Origin: Streptomyces pristinaespiralis
GTDB taxonomy: Bacteria > Actinomycetota > Actinomycetes > Streptomycetales > Streptomycetaceae
Assembly: GCF_001278075.1 (NCBI RefSeq)
Contig: NZ_CP011340.1
Span: 5,391,501-5,455,500 of the forward strand
Reading direction: 5' to 3'
Length of the DNA: 64,000 bases
This document shows positions 9,348-17,868 of the stretch, piece by piece (position 1 is the first letter of the stretch; each line of letters starts with the position of its first letter). The position numbers and the translations under genes were made by a program. Below the pieces are notes generated by a model. It was given only the letters and a program-made list of their open reading frames with translations, did not search any database and had not been told where the DNA came from.

Positions 9348-10607
9348 CTACTTGGTCGCCTCGCGGTCCATTTCCTCCTGGATCTCCTCCGGCTCACGCC
9401 CAGGTGTAGGAATGTTGAACAAAGTGATCACCAGCCGGAAGACCACGTAGTAGACCACCGCGAACCCGGCGCCGATCGGCAGGATCAGCCACGGCTTTGT
9501 GTCCAGGTGCCAGTTGACGACGTAGTCGATCAGGCCCGCGGAGAAGCTGAAGCCCGCGTGCACCCCCAGCGCCCAGGTGATCGCCATCGACGCCCCGGTC
9601 AGCAGCGCGTGCAGACCGTAGAGCAGCGGCGCCACGAACATGAAGGAGAACTCGATCGGCTCCGTCACACCCGTCACGAACGAAGTCAGGCCGACCGAGA
9701 ACATCAGACCGGCCACGCGCTTGCGGTGCTCCGGGCGCGCGCAGTGGGTGATCGCCAGGGCGGCCGCCGGAAGGCCGAACATCATGATCGGGAAGAAGCC
9801 CGACATGAACAGCCCCGCATCCGGGTCCCCGGCGAAGAAGCGGGTCAGGTCACCCTGGACCACCGTGCCGTCCTCGCTCCGGTACTCGCCCGCCTGGAAC
9901 CAGAAGAACGTGTTCAGGAACTGGTGCATGCCGATCGGGATGAGCAGCCGGTTCGCGACTCCGAAGATGCCCGCGCCCCAGGCGCCGAGGTCGATCAGCC
10001 GCTTCGAGAAGGCCGTCAGCGCGTCGCCGACCGGGTCCCACAGCAGGCCGAACAGCACGCCCAGCACGCAGCAGATGAACGCCATCATGATCGGGACGAG
10101 CCGGCGCCCGTTGAAGAAGCCCAGCCAGTCCACCAGCCGCGTGCGGTGGTACCGCTGCCAGACCACGGCCGTCAGCAGACCGATCAGGATGCCGCCGAGC
10201 ACCCCCGGGTTCTGCGGGGTGCCGTCCGGCATCGCCTCCGTCACCGTGCCGTCGACGGGGAAGGCCTTGAGGACGTTGTAGTAGACGAGGAAGCCCGCCA
10301 CCGCCGCGAGTGCGGTGGAACCGTCGGCCTTCTTCGCGAACCCGATCGCGACGCCGATGCAGAACAGCAGGGGCAGACCCAGACTGCCGTCGAGGATGCC
10401 GCCCCCGCCCTTGATCAGGACCTCGGAGGTCCGCTCCCAGAACGGGCCGTCCAGCGAGGCGCCGAAGAGATTGCCGAGGCTGACCAGCAGACCCGCCGCG
10501 GGCAGCACGGCGACCGGGAGCTGCAGGCTGCGGCCGATCTTCTGAAGCCCCTGGAACAGGCCGTTCCACCATTTCCGCCGCGGCGCGGCCGCGCTCTCGG
10601 TGCTCAT
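9348..10607 (-). CDS. nagE1: N-acetylglucosamine-type PTS permease, EIIC component (paralogue of nagE2)
   Basis: The protein is 419 aa with the same architecture as the neighbouring NagE2: GLFQGLQKIGRSLQLPVAVL, IPIGMHQFLNTFFWF, FFPIMMFGLPAAALAI and VTEPIEFSFMFVAPLLYG. ATG 10607 has GGGAGG upstream. It ends in an acidic tail with EEIQEEMDREATK. It is divergent from nagF, which encodes the EIIB domain that neither EIIC protein carries. One near-consensus DasR box lies between the two starts, so both should be DasR-controlled. GlcNAc is the likely substrate by family and context. Confidence 0.9.
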   Translation of the reverse strand: MSTESAAAPRRKWWNGLFQGLQKIGRSLQLPVAVLPAAGLLVSLGNLFGASLDGPFWERTSEVLIKGGGGILDGSLGLPLLFCIGVAIGFAKKADGSTALAAVAGFLVYYNVLKAFPVDGTVTEAMPDGTPQNPGVLGGILIGLLTAVVWQRYHRTRLVDWLGFFNGRRLVPIMMAFICCVLGVLFGLLWDPVGDALTAFSKRLIDLGAWGAGIFGVANRLLIPIGMHQFLNTFFWFQAGEYRSEDGTVVQGDLTRFFAGDPDAGLFMSGFFPIMMFGLPAAALAITHCARPEHRKRVAGLMFSVGLTSFVTGVTEPIEFSFMFVAPLLYGLHALLTGASMAITWALGVHAGFSFSAGLIDYVVNWHLDTKPWLILPIGAGFAVVYYVVFRLVITLFNIPTPGREPEEIQEEMDREATK

Positions 10608-10649
10608 CGGCGTCCTCCCGGAACAGGCCTGGTTTGGCAGCTGTTGCAG

Positions 10650-10665
10650 ACTGGTGTAGACCAGT
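10650..10665. promoter_or_regulatory. DasR-responsive element between nagE1 and nagF
   Basis: ACTGGTGTAGACCAGT is a near-perfect 16-bp palindrome that differs from the classical dre by one central base. It lies 43 bases upstream of nagE1 and 180 bases upstream of nagF, in the shared divergent promoter region. Confidence 0.9.
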
Positions 10666-10844
10666 CGCGATACGGTCCTGGGGCCCGGTCGCGAGACAGG
10701 GCACCGGTGATCGTCATCTTTCGATACAAGACGGTTACTCGCCCGTGAAGATGGGCCAACCGTGCGTTACCGTGACAACCCGGACCTACGGTGGGCCGAG
10801 GCGGTGGGCCGGGCGCTCAACGCTCCGAACGCAGGGAGAAAGAC

Positions 10845-11078
10845 ATGGCCAGCAAGGCTGAGAAGATCGTCGCCGGGCTCGGCGGCATCGACAACATCGA
10901 GGAGATCGAGGGCTGCATCACCCGCCTCCGCACCGAGGTCGCGGACCCCAGCCTTGTCGACGAAGCCGCCCTCAAGGCCGCCGGCGCCCACGGCGTCGTC
11001 AAGATGGGCACCGCCGTCCAGGTCGTCATCGGCACCGACGCCGACCCGATCGCCGCCGACATCGAAGACATGATGTGA
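10845..11078 (+). CDS. nagF: PTS glucose/GlcNAc EIIB component
   Basis: The protein is 77 aa and contains GGIDNIEEIEGCITRLRTEV, with Cys24 as the residue phosphorylated by EIIA. The end has HGVVKMGTAVQVVIGTDAD, standard for EIIB-Glc domains. It passes phosphate from EIIA to the sugar carried by NagE1/NagE2. GGGAGAAAGAC precedes ATG 10845, which decides the start over an upstream in-frame ATG at 10791. A double-stem terminator follows directly. Confidence 0.93.
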   Translation: MASKAEKIVAGLGGIDNIEEIEGCITRLRTEVADPSLVDEAALKAAGAHGVVKMGTAVQVVIGTDADPIAADIEDMM

Positions 11079-11099
11079 CCTGAGCGGACACCGACGCAC

Positions 11100-11135
11100 G
11101 AGGGGCCTGATCGCGACACCGCGAACAGGCCCCTC
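11100..11135 (+). terminator. Terminator of nagF
   Basis: A 10-bp outer stem (GAGGGGCCTG with CAGGCCCCTC) and a 5-bp inner stem (TCGCG with CGCGA), with symmetric single A mismatches. It lies 21 bases after the nagF stop and ends 13 bases before the -10 element of rph. Confidence 0.88.
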
Positions 11136-11161
11136 ACCCATCTGCCGATAGGCTCGGCGCC

Positions 11162-11896
<735 letters not shown>

Positions 11897-12073
11897 CCGC
11901 CGGCGGCGACCGCCGTGGACAGCCGCCGCCGCGGGTGTACCGGGCCGGCAGCCACCGCCAGGCAGAAGCCGCAAGGTAAAGAAGCAACCAAGAAGCCCCC
12001 ACGGGGCGTCGTAGTCGATACGGGCGCACGGGCCGAACCGTGCGCCCGTCCGTATCCGGGGAGGACCGTCCGA

Positions 12074-12460
12074 ATGTCTGCGCGCCGCCGCATCGCACTC
12101 ACCATCGCCGCCGCTGCCCTCATCGTGCCCGCAGCCGTAGGCTGCAGCGCCCTCGACAAGGCACTCGACTGCGTCGAGACGGCCGACGCCATCGCCACCA
12201 GCGTCAGCAAACTCCAAGAGGCCGTCTCCAGCGCCACGGAGGACCCGACCAAGGCCCGCGAGGCGCTCGACGACATCGACCGCGAACTCAAGAACCTCGG
12301 CGACAAGACCGACAACGCCGACCTCACCAAGGCCGTCGACGACCTCGGCACCGGCGTCGACAACGTCCGCAAGTCCATCGAGAACGGCGACGCCACCCCC
12401 GACATCACCCCCGTCACCGACGCGGCCACCGAGATCGGCAAGGTCTGCACCCCCGGGTGA
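12074..12460 (+). CDS. Putative lipoprotein of unknown function
   Basis: The protein is 128 aa. An Arg-rich start (MSARRRIALTIAAAALIV) and PAAVGC with Cys24 form a lipoprotein signal. The mature part is a soluble, charged, mostly helical domain, with ALDCVETADAIATSV and DDIDRELKNLGDKTDNADL repeating short Asp/Lys heptad-like units. It has two further cysteines, one at ALDC and one near the end (KVCTPG). ATG 12074 is chosen because the signal peptide begins there. It sits between rph and rdgB. I do not recognise the family. Confidence 0.7.
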   Translation: MSARRRIALTIAAAALIVPAAVGCSALDKALDCVETADAIATSVSKLQEAVSSATEDPTKAREALDDIDRELKNLGDKTDNADLTKAVDDLGTGVDNVRKSIENGDATPDITPVTDAATEIGKVCTPG

Positions 12461-12476
12461 CCCCGATAATCGGGAC

Positions 12477-13079
12477 ATGACCCGACTGATCCTCGCCACA
12501 CGCAACGCCGGAAAGATCACCGAACTCAGGGCCATCCTCGCCGACGCGGGCGTCACCCACGAACTCGTCGGCGCGGACGCCTACCCGGAGATCCCGGACG
12601 TCAAGGAGACCGGCGTCACCTTCGCCGAGAACGCCCTCCTCAAGGCGCACGCCCTCGCCAAGGCCACCGGCCTGCCCGCCGTCGCCGACGACTCCGGCCT
12701 CTGCGTCGACGTCCTCGGCGGCGCGCCCGGCATCTTCTCCGCACGATGGTCCGGCCGCCACGGCGACGATCAGGCGAACCTCGAACTGCTCCTCGCGCAG
12801 CTCCTCGACATCGACACCCCCCACCGCGCCGCCCACTTCGCGTGCGCGGCCGCCCTCGCCCTCCCCGACGGCACGGAACGCGTCGTGGAAGGCCGCCTCC
12901 GGGGCACCCTGCGCCGCTCCCCTCACGGCACGAACGGCTTCGGCTACGACCCGATCCTCCAGCCGGAGGGCGAGAGCCGCACCTGCGCGGAACTGACCCC
13001 GGAGGAGAAGAACGCGATCAGCCACCGGGGGAAGGCGTTCCGGGCGCTGGTGCCGGTGGTGAAGGAACTGCTGGGCTGA
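12477..13079 (+). CDS. rdgB: XTP/dITP diphosphatase (non-canonical purine NTP pyrophosphatase)
   Basis: The protein is 200 aa with ILATRNAGKITELRAIL at the N-terminus, TFAENALLKAHALAKATG, the metal site ADDSGLCVDVLGGAPGIFSA and FGYDPILQPEG. It removes ITP, XTP and dITP from the nucleotide pool. GATAAT (12465-12470) ends 6 bases before the ATG, indicating a leaderless start within 17 bases of the preceding stop. A convergent terminator separates it from tRNA-Leu. Confidence 0.96.
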   Translation: MTRLILATRNAGKITELRAILADAGVTHELVGADAYPEIPDVKETGVTFAENALLKAHALAKATGLPAVADDSGLCVDVLGGAPGIFSARWSGRHGDDQANLELLLAQLLDIDTPHRAAHFACAAALALPDGTERVVEGRLRGTLRRSPHGTNGFGYDPILQPEGESRTCAELTPEEKNAISHRGKAFRALVPVVKELLG

Positions 13080-13091
13080 GCCCAAGAGAAC

Positions 13092-13123
13092 GGCCTGCGA
13101 ATCGATGCTTCGATTCGCAGGCC
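13092..13123. terminator. Terminator between rdgB and tRNA-Leu
   Basis: A perfect 14-bp stem (GGCCTGCGAATCGA with its complement) and a TGCT loop, 12 bases after the rdgB stop and 8 bases from the 3' end of the convergent tRNA gene. It probably serves both. Confidence 0.88.
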
Positions 13124-13131
13124 ATTCGCGG

Positions 13132-13215
13132 TGCGGCGGAAGGGATTCGAACCCTCAAGCCCCGTCAGGGGCCACAGATCCTAAGTCTGCTGTGTCGCCA
13201 TTGCACCACCGCCGC
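13132..13215 (-). tRNA. tRNA-Leu, anticodon UAG (reads CUA)
   Basis: The reverse strand folds as a class II tRNA of 84 nt. The acceptor GCGGCGG (from 13215) pairs with CCGCCGC, followed by discriminator A. The anticodon stem CAGA/TCTG holds the loop CTTAGGA, anticodon TAG. A long variable arm (GGCCCC/GGGGCT region) and the T-arm GGGTTCGAATCCC follow. No CCA end is encoded. CUA is a rare leucine codon in high-GC genomes. The two HNH genes begin 15 bases upstream on the same strand. Confidence 0.95.
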
Positions 13216-13230
13216 TAGCTGCCCGTCATG

Positions 13231-13923
13231 CTACCGGGACGGGTCCGCGGCTTGTGAAGGTGGCCCGTGAAGAGTCGGGCGTCGAGCTCCACCCCGGCAC
13301 CAGGTGCCGGTGATCGCATGACAGTTGGGGCACAGCAGTCGGAGGTTCTCCCGTCTGTCGTCCCCGGGGACGCCGTTGATGTGATCGACCTCGAGTGTCA
13401 TCGGCTTGCCACGCCAGACCGGCCCTGTGCCACAGCGGGCGCACCGTTCTGGAACTCCGATGTCCAGGAGTGCGCGCCGCAGAATGCCCGTTCGGGTCCG
13501 GCCGCTCTGTTCGCGCTTGACCAGGATCTCGTCGGCATGGAGGCGGGCGGTCGGGCCGGGCTTCCCCCGTTGATGAGCCTGTCCCAGGAAATGATCAGTG
13601 GAGATGCCCTCCTCTGCGACCCAACGGCGCAGCAGGGCACGCTGGCCACCGTTGTCCCGTCGGCCCAGAAGACGTAGTGCCTCTGCGAAGGATATGGAGG
13701 AGCTGACCGCGTGTCGCAACTCAGCGGTGGCAGGGCGTGATTGACGTCTCCGCGTCGAGAAGTGCGAGATATCGATGGCGAAGTGGGCGAAGCGCTTCAT
13801 GAGGTATCGGTCGAGCTTCGCGTACGGTGACGTGCCGAGGAAGGCGATGACTTCGTCGATGTTGCTGCACCGCAGTGCCGCCTCGCTCAACAGCTCGCGG
13901 GTATAGGCCATTCGAGAGGTCAT
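13231..13923 (-). CDS. HNH endonuclease-like protein with duplicated N-terminal helical repeats
   Basis: The protein is 230 aa. The C-terminal HNH domain has CARCG, LEVDHINGVPGDDRRENLRL and LCPNCHAITG, with the His of VDHINGV and the paired cysteines of a zinc finger. Before it are two related segments of about 50 residues, ending DISHFS and STDHFLGQ, resembling DNA-binding repeats of homing-type proteins. ATG 13923 overlaps the upstream gene's stop by 4 bases; a second ATG follows four codons later. It is paralogous to that neighbour. Its target is unknown; a solitary nuclease from a mobile element or phage-derived DNA is plausible. Confidence 0.75.
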   Translation of the reverse strand: MTSRMAYTRELLSEAALRCSNIDEVIAFLGTSPYAKLDRYLMKRFAHFAIDISHFSTRRRQSRPATAELRHAVSSSISFAEALRLLGRRDNGGQRALLRRWVAEEGISTDHFLGQAHQRGKPGPTARLHADEILVKREQSGRTRTGILRRALLDIGVPERCARCGTGPVWRGKPMTLEVDHINGVPGDDRRENLRLLCPNCHAITGTWCRGGARRPTLHGPPSQAADPSR

Positions 13924-14591
13924 CGTGGCTGCCTGTCGGCCCTGTGCGGCCTGCGTTTTCGCCCCCTGTATGTGTCGGTGGACGAGTGACAGTTCGGGCA
14001 GAGCAGACGAAGATTGTCCAGCCGGTTGTTCCGCCAGTCCCCATCGATGTGGTCCACCTCGAGGGGCAGCGGACAGCCCTGCCAGGCTCCGTCGAGGCCG
14101 CACAGTGCACACGACCGGGCCACCCCCGACTCCGCGAGCGCGCGCTTGAGCAACTGGTTCGACGTGCGCTTCGTCTCGTCCGTAGGCTTCCTGACCAGAA
14201 TTTCGGCAGCGGACCGGCGGCGGCTGTTGGTTCGCATGCGCTCCGTGCGTGCCCGTGACTCGAAGTGCGACGTGTCGATGCCCAATGCGCGGATGCGGCG
14301 ACTGATGTGGGTGTGCTGACCTCCCAGAACGTCAAGGCCGAGGGCGCGAAGCACCTGGCACATGTTGGTCGACTCCTTGACAGCGGCGTCGAGGAGCTCG
14401 CGGCTCCATCGATGCCCTTCGCGCTCGAAGTGCGATGTCGAGACCCCGAGGCGGCGGAGTCGGCCCCGTAGGTACGCCCGGCGTGCCTTGTTCTTCGGGT
14501 CCACCCCCAGCTTCTCCAGCGCCTCGCTCAGTGTCCGTGACGATCTCGCCGCCCCGGTCAGTCGCTCCCGGGTGTACGGACTCGCCGGCAT
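13920..14591 (-). CDS. HNH endonuclease-like protein, paralogue of the downstream gene
   Basis: The protein is 223 aa. Two helical repeats end in LRRLGVSTSHFE (about residue 55) and IRALGIDTSHFE (about residue 110), followed by an HNH domain with CALCGLDGAWQG, LEVDHIDGDWRNNRLDNLRL and LCPNCHSSTDT. GGAGGGGACG precedes ATG 14591. Its stop overlaps the start of the next HNH gene (ATGA), so the pair is translationally coupled. The duplication beside a tRNA gene suggests acquired DNA, but no integrase or phage gene is visible. Confidence 0.75.
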   Translation of the reverse strand: MPASPYTRERLTGAARSSRTLSEALEKLGVDPKNKARRAYLRGRLRRLGVSTSHFEREGHRWSRELLDAAVKESTNMCQVLRALGLDVLGGQHTHISRRIRALGIDTSHFESRARTERMRTNSRRRSAAEILVRKPTDETKRTSNQLLKRALAESGVARSCALCGLDGAWQGCPLPLEVDHIDGDWRNNRLDNLRLLCPNCHSSTDTYRGRKRRPHRADRQPR

Positions 14592-14675
14592 CGTCCCCTC
14601 CGTCCCGGCCGCGCGTTCGCGGCCCGTACGGAGTAACGAACCGACTATCGGGCGGTCACGGCCGAAAAGCGGACC

Positions 14676-14703
14676 GCCCGTCCCGCTGGTCGGCGGGACG
14701 GGC
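14676..14703 (-). terminator. Terminator of the MFS transporter gene
   Basis: An 11-bp perfect stem (GCCCGTCCCGC with its complement) and a 6-base loop TGGTCG, 14 bases after the transporter stop on the minus strand. Confidence 0.8.
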
Positions 14704-14717
14704 CGTTCGGTGGGAGG

Positions 14718-16214
14718 TCAGAACTTCGGCTCCGGGGCCGCGGCCAGGACCATTTCGGCGGCCTCCTCCTTCGAGGACACCGACGGCGGGGAGCCGTCCA
14801 GCGGCTTCTGGGCCGTCTCCTTCATGCACGCCACCGCGATCACACCGACCAGCGCCGCCGCCATCGCGTAGTACGCCGGCATCAGGTTGTTGTCGGTCGC
14901 GCTGATGAGCGCCGTGACGACGAGCGGCGTGGTGCCGCCGAAGAGGGAGGCGGAGAGGTTGTAGCCGACCGACAGGGAGCCGTACCGGACGTGCGTCGGG
15001 AAGAGCGCCGGGAGGGCCGCGGACATCGTGCCCAGCAGGCAGACCAGGGACAGGCCGAGCATCAGCATGCCGGCCGTCATCGCGAGGACGCTGCCCTGGC
15101 CGATCAGCAGGAAGGCCGGGGCCGACAGGAGGAGGAAGCCGAGCATGCCGGTCATCAGCAGGGGCTTGCGGCCGTAGCGGTCGTTCAGGCGGCCCACCTG
15201 GTTGATGATCGCCATCAGGAAGACCATGACGCCGATCAGGATGAGCAGGCCGTGCGTCTCGCTGTAGCCGAGCTCGTCGGACAGGTACGTCGGCATGTAC
15301 GACAGCAGCATGTAGTCGGTGATGTTGTACGCGCCGACGAGGGCGATGCACAGGATCAGCGTCGGCCAGTACGTGCGGAAGATGTCGGCGAGGTCGCCCT
15401 TGGCCGTCGTCTCGACGGCGTCGGCGGCTTCCGGGGCGTGCGCGGACTCCGCTTCGAGCTTCTGGAAGGCAGGGGTCTCGTCGAGCTTCAGCCGCAGGTA
15501 GACACCGATCAGGCCCAGTGGCGCGGCGACGAGGAAGGGCAGCCGCCAGCCCCAGGCCTCCATGGCGTCGCTGCCGAGCAGTGCCGTGAGGAGGGTGACC
15601 AGGCCGGCCGCGCCGACGTAGCCGGCGAGCGTGCCGAGTTCGAGGAAGCTGCCGAAGAAGCCGCGTCGCTTGTCGGGGGCGTACTCGGCGATGAAGGTGG
15701 ACGCGCCGCCGTATTCGCCGCCGGTGGAGAAGCCCTGCACGAGGCGGAAGAGGATCAGCAGGGCGGGCGCCCAGAATCCGATGCTGGCGTACGAGGGGAT
15801 CAGGCCGATGGCGCCCGTGCCGATCGCCATGAGGATCATCGTCGCGGCGAGCACCTTCTTGCGGCCGATCTTGTCACCGAGAGGGCCGAAGACCATGCCG
15901 CCGAGCGGGCGAACGAGGAAGGCGACGGCGAAGGTCGCGAAGGAGGAGAGCAGCTGGACCGTGTCGTTCTCGGAGGGGAAGAAGACATGGCCGATGGTGA
16001 CGGCCAGGTAGCTGTAGATCCCGAAGTCGAACCACTCCATGGCGTTGCCGAGCGAGGCGGCTTTCACCGCTCGCCTGACCGCGGCTTCGTCGGTGACCGT
16101 GATGTCGGTCCGCCGCAGTTTCGGGTTCCTCCGCTGCTTGATCGTGCGGAAGAGTACGGGGTGGCGTTTGATCGCTGCGGGATCGGCCGCTGGTTCCTGG
16201 CCGTTTTCCGCCAT
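14718..16214 (-). CDS. MFS metabolite:H+ symporter (ProP/ShiA type)
   Basis: The protein is 498 aa with about 12 membrane helices. Near residue 50 it has ASLGNAMEWFDFGIYSYLAV, the metabolite:H+ symporter signature. The loop signature FLVRPLGGMVFGPLGDKIGR follows, and VQGFSTGGEYGGASTFIAEY lies near helix 5. Members carry osmoprotectants such as proline or betaine, or organic acids and shikimate; the sequence does not settle which. A soluble N-terminus of about 45 residues (KQRRNPKLRRTD) precedes helix 1. ATG 16214 has GGAAAGG upstream; further upstream in-frame sequence is the terminator region, not coding. Confidence 0.9.
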   Translation of the reverse strand: MAENGQEPAADPAAIKRHPVLFRTIKQRRNPKLRRTDITVTDEAAVRRAVKAASLGNAMEWFDFGIYSYLAVTIGHVFFPSENDTVQLLSSFATFAVAFLVRPLGGMVFGPLGDKIGRKKVLAATMILMAIGTGAIGLIPSYASIGFWAPALLILFRLVQGFSTGGEYGGASTFIAEYAPDKRRGFFGSFLELGTLAGYVGAAGLVTLLTALLGSDAMEAWGWRLPFLVAAPLGLIGVYLRLKLDETPAFQKLEAESAHAPEAADAVETTAKGDLADIFRTYWPTLILCIALVGAYNITDYMLLSYMPTYLSDELGYSETHGLLILIGVMVFLMAIINQVGRLNDRYGRKPLLMTGMLGFLLLSAPAFLLIGQGSVLAMTAGMLMLGLSLVCLLGTMSAALPALFPTHVRYGSLSVGYNLSASLFGGTTPLVVTALISATDNNLMPAYYAMAAALVGVIAVACMKETAQKPLDGSPPSVSSKEEAAEMVLAAAPEPKF

Positions 16215-16277
16215 GACCTGGTTCCTTTCCTTGACTCCTCTTCCAAGAGCATCGTCTGCTCCCTCGCGCCGACCGCA

Positions 16278-16307
16278 ACCGAAGTCCCACGCGAATGGGA
16301 CTTCGGT
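16278..16307 (-). terminator. Terminator downstream of bcp
   Basis: A perfect 12-bp stem (ACCGAAGTCCCA with TGGGACTTCGGT) and a 6-base loop, about 55 bases after the bcp stop and upstream of the MFS start on the same strand. It has no U-tract, as is usual in streptomycetes. Confidence 0.75.
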
Positions 16308-16362
16308 CACAAAGAATGCGAACGGTAGGGAAGGGGGTCGGAAAGGTGGAAAGGGGTGCGGC

Positions 16363-16830
16363 TCAGATGCCGAGGTCCTTGATGATCTTCGCGACATGGC
16401 CGGTGGCCTTGACGTTGTACAGGGCGCGCTCGACCTTGCCCTCCTCGTCGACGACGACCGTGGAGCGGATGACGCCGGTCACCGTCTTGCCGTAGAGCTT
16501 CTTCTCGCCGAATGCGCCGTATGCCTCAAGGACCTCCTTGGAGGGGTCACCGACGAGCGTGACCTTGAGGTCCTCCTTCTCGCGGAACTTGGCCAGCTTC
16601 TCGGGCGTGTCCGGGGACACGCCGATGACGTCGTAACCGGCGCCGGCGAGCAGCTCGAGGTTGTCGGTGAAGTCGCAGGCCTGCTTGGTGCAGCCTGGAG
16701 TGAGCGCGGCGGGGTAGAAGTACACGATCACCTTGCGGCCCTTGTGGTCCGCGAGCGAGACCTCGTTGCCGTCGGCGTCGGGAAGGGTGAAGGCGGGGGC
16801 GGTGTCGCCGGGCTGGAGTCGCTCGCTCAT
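16363..16830 (-). CDS. bcp: Thioredoxin-dependent peroxiredoxin, Bcp/PrxQ type
   Basis: The protein is 155 aa with LQPGDTAPAFTLPDADG and KVIVYFYPAALTPGCTKQAC. The peroxidatic Cys47 and the resolving Cys52 are five residues apart, as in atypical 2-Cys PrxQ proteins. PAALTPGCT replaces the more common PKAxTPGCT. It then has GVSPDTPEKLAKF. It reduces hydroperoxides in the cytoplasm using thioredoxin. GAGGAGA precedes ATG 16830. The divergent DUF3618 gene starts 127 bases away. Confidence 0.95.
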   Translation of the reverse strand: MSERLQPGDTAPAFTLPDADGNEVSLADHKGRKVIVYFYPAALTPGCTKQACDFTDNLELLAGAGYDVIGVSPDTPEKLAKFREKEDLKVTLVGDPSKEVLEAYGAFGEKKLYGKTVTGVIRSTVVVDEEGKVERALYNVKATGHVAKIIKDLGI

Positions 16831-16956
16831 GGTTCTCCTCGGTGTGCTTCGGGGCGTACGGCGTCGAGCGTAATGGGGGTGCCGTCGGGTGCGGTGGCGG
16901 GTGAGCTGACAGACTGTCGACGAAGGATTACCGGACACGACGACGGAGGCAGCGCG

Positions 16957-17277
16957 GTGTCGGATGCCAGGACCCCTGCGCAGATCGAGGCGGACATCGT
17001 CCGCAGGCGCGAGCGGCTCGCCGAGACGCTCGACGAGATCGGTGTGCGTGTGCACCCGAAGACGGTCATCGGTGACGCGAAGGCCAAGGTCGCCTCGACG
17101 GTGGACCGGACGGCGGGGCGTGCTTTCGTCGCGGTGAACCGGTCCGTCTCGGACGTGAAGGCGAAGTTCGTGTCCGACGACGGTTCGCCCAGGCTGGAGC
17201 GGCTGGTGCCGGTGGCGCTGGTGGCGGTCGGTCTGGTGGGTCTGCTCGCCGTGTCGGCGCGCAGGCGCCGTTCGTGA
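16957..17277 (+). CDS. DUF3618 membrane-anchored protein
   Basis: The protein is 106 aa and starts at GTG 16957 with CGGAGG upstream. It opens SDARTPAQIEADIVRRRERL AETLDEIG, the DUF3618 signature, has a charged amphipathic middle, and ends with one membrane helix (VPVALVAVGLVGLLAV) plus the basic tail SARRRRS. Such proteins are common in Actinobacteria, often near membrane-stress genes; no activity is known. Longer upstream in-frame sequence overlaps bcp and is not coding. Confidence 0.85.
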   Translation: MSDARTPAQIEADIVRRRERLAETLDEIGVRVHPKTVIGDAKAKVASTVDRTAGRAFVAVNRSVSDVKAKFVSDDGSPRLERLVPVALVAVGLVGLLAVSARRRRS

Positions 17278-17320
17278 CCCTGGGGCCCGCGGTGGCGTCC
17301 GTGGCAGGTAGGTTCGTGGC

Positions 17321-17677
17321 GTGAGCGCCAAGAGCCATGAGCACAGCCCCCAGCACGACAAGCTGCCCATCCGGATGCTGCACGACCGTGTGCTGGTGAG
17401 GACCGACATCCCGGAGGGTGAGCGGCGTTCCACCGGCGGCATCGTCATTCCGGCCACCGCGGCGGTGGGCCGGCGTCTGTCCTGGGCCGAGGTGGTCGCG
17501 GTGGGGCAGAGCGTGCGGACGGTGGAGCCCGGGGACCGGGTGCTGTACGACCCGGAGGACCGGGCGGAGGTCGAGGTGCGCGGTGTCGCGTACGCGCTGA
17601 TGCGGGAGCGGGATCTGCACGCGGTGGCGGCCGACCGTTTCCAGGGTTCCGAGGATTCGACGGGGCTGTATCTGTAG
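17321..17677 (+). CDS. GroES-like co-chaperonin domain protein
   Basis: The protein is 118 aa. After a His/Ser-rich start of about 15 residues it follows the Cpn10 fold: LPIRMLHDRVLVRTDIPEGE, RRSTGGIVIPATA, then VVAVGQSVRTVEPGDRVLYD. It is not the main GroES, which is encoded with groEL; no groEL is present here, and the mobile-loop sequence differs (RRSTGGIV). It may be an accessory co-chaperonin. TAGGTT (17309-17314) ends 6 bases before GTG 17321, fitting a leaderless start. A 10-bp hairpin terminator follows. Confidence 0.85.
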   Translation: MSAKSHEHSPQHDKLPIRMLHDRVLVRTDIPEGERRSTGGIVIPATAAVGRRLSWAEVVAVGQSVRTVEPGDRVLYDPEDRAEVEVRGVAYALMRERDLHAVAADRFQGSEDSTGLYL

Positions 17678-17714
17678 CGACCTGCGGCGCGTGCTGCGGT
17701 ACGGGACTGCGGTC

Positions 17715-17742
17715 AGGGCCGGTGGCGGAGGTCACCGGCCCT
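17715..17742 (+). terminator. Terminator of the GroES-like gene
   Basis: A 10-bp stem (AGGGCCGGTG with CACCGGCCCT) followed by TTTCG, 37 bases after the stop codon and just before the riboswitch. Confidence 0.8.
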
Positions 17743-17783
17743 TTCGTGTGCCCTGGTGGCGTCCTTTGCTACGTTGGAACGAC

Positions 17784-17823
17784 CCCGACGAGACGCGCCG
17801 TACCGGGTAGGAAAAGACGACGC
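17784..17823 (+). ncRNA. Guanidine-III (ykkC-III) riboswitch controlling sugE
   Basis: The 40 bases from CCCGACGAG to GACGACGC align almost base for base with the Thermobifida fusca guanidine-III riboswitch as I remember it. They keep ACGAG after the first stem strand, GCGCCGTACC, then AGGA and AAGACG. Stem P1 is CCCG/CGGG. The pseudoknot GCGCCGT with ACGACGC has one C-A mismatch where the T. fusca RNA has C-G. It ends 45 bases before the sugE ATG. Guanidine binding should expose the sugE ribosome site (CGGAGGTG). Confidence 0.88.
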
Positions 17824-17868
17824 ACCCCGTTGTTCGTCCGCGTTGTTCCGCGTCTCGGAGGTGCCGTC

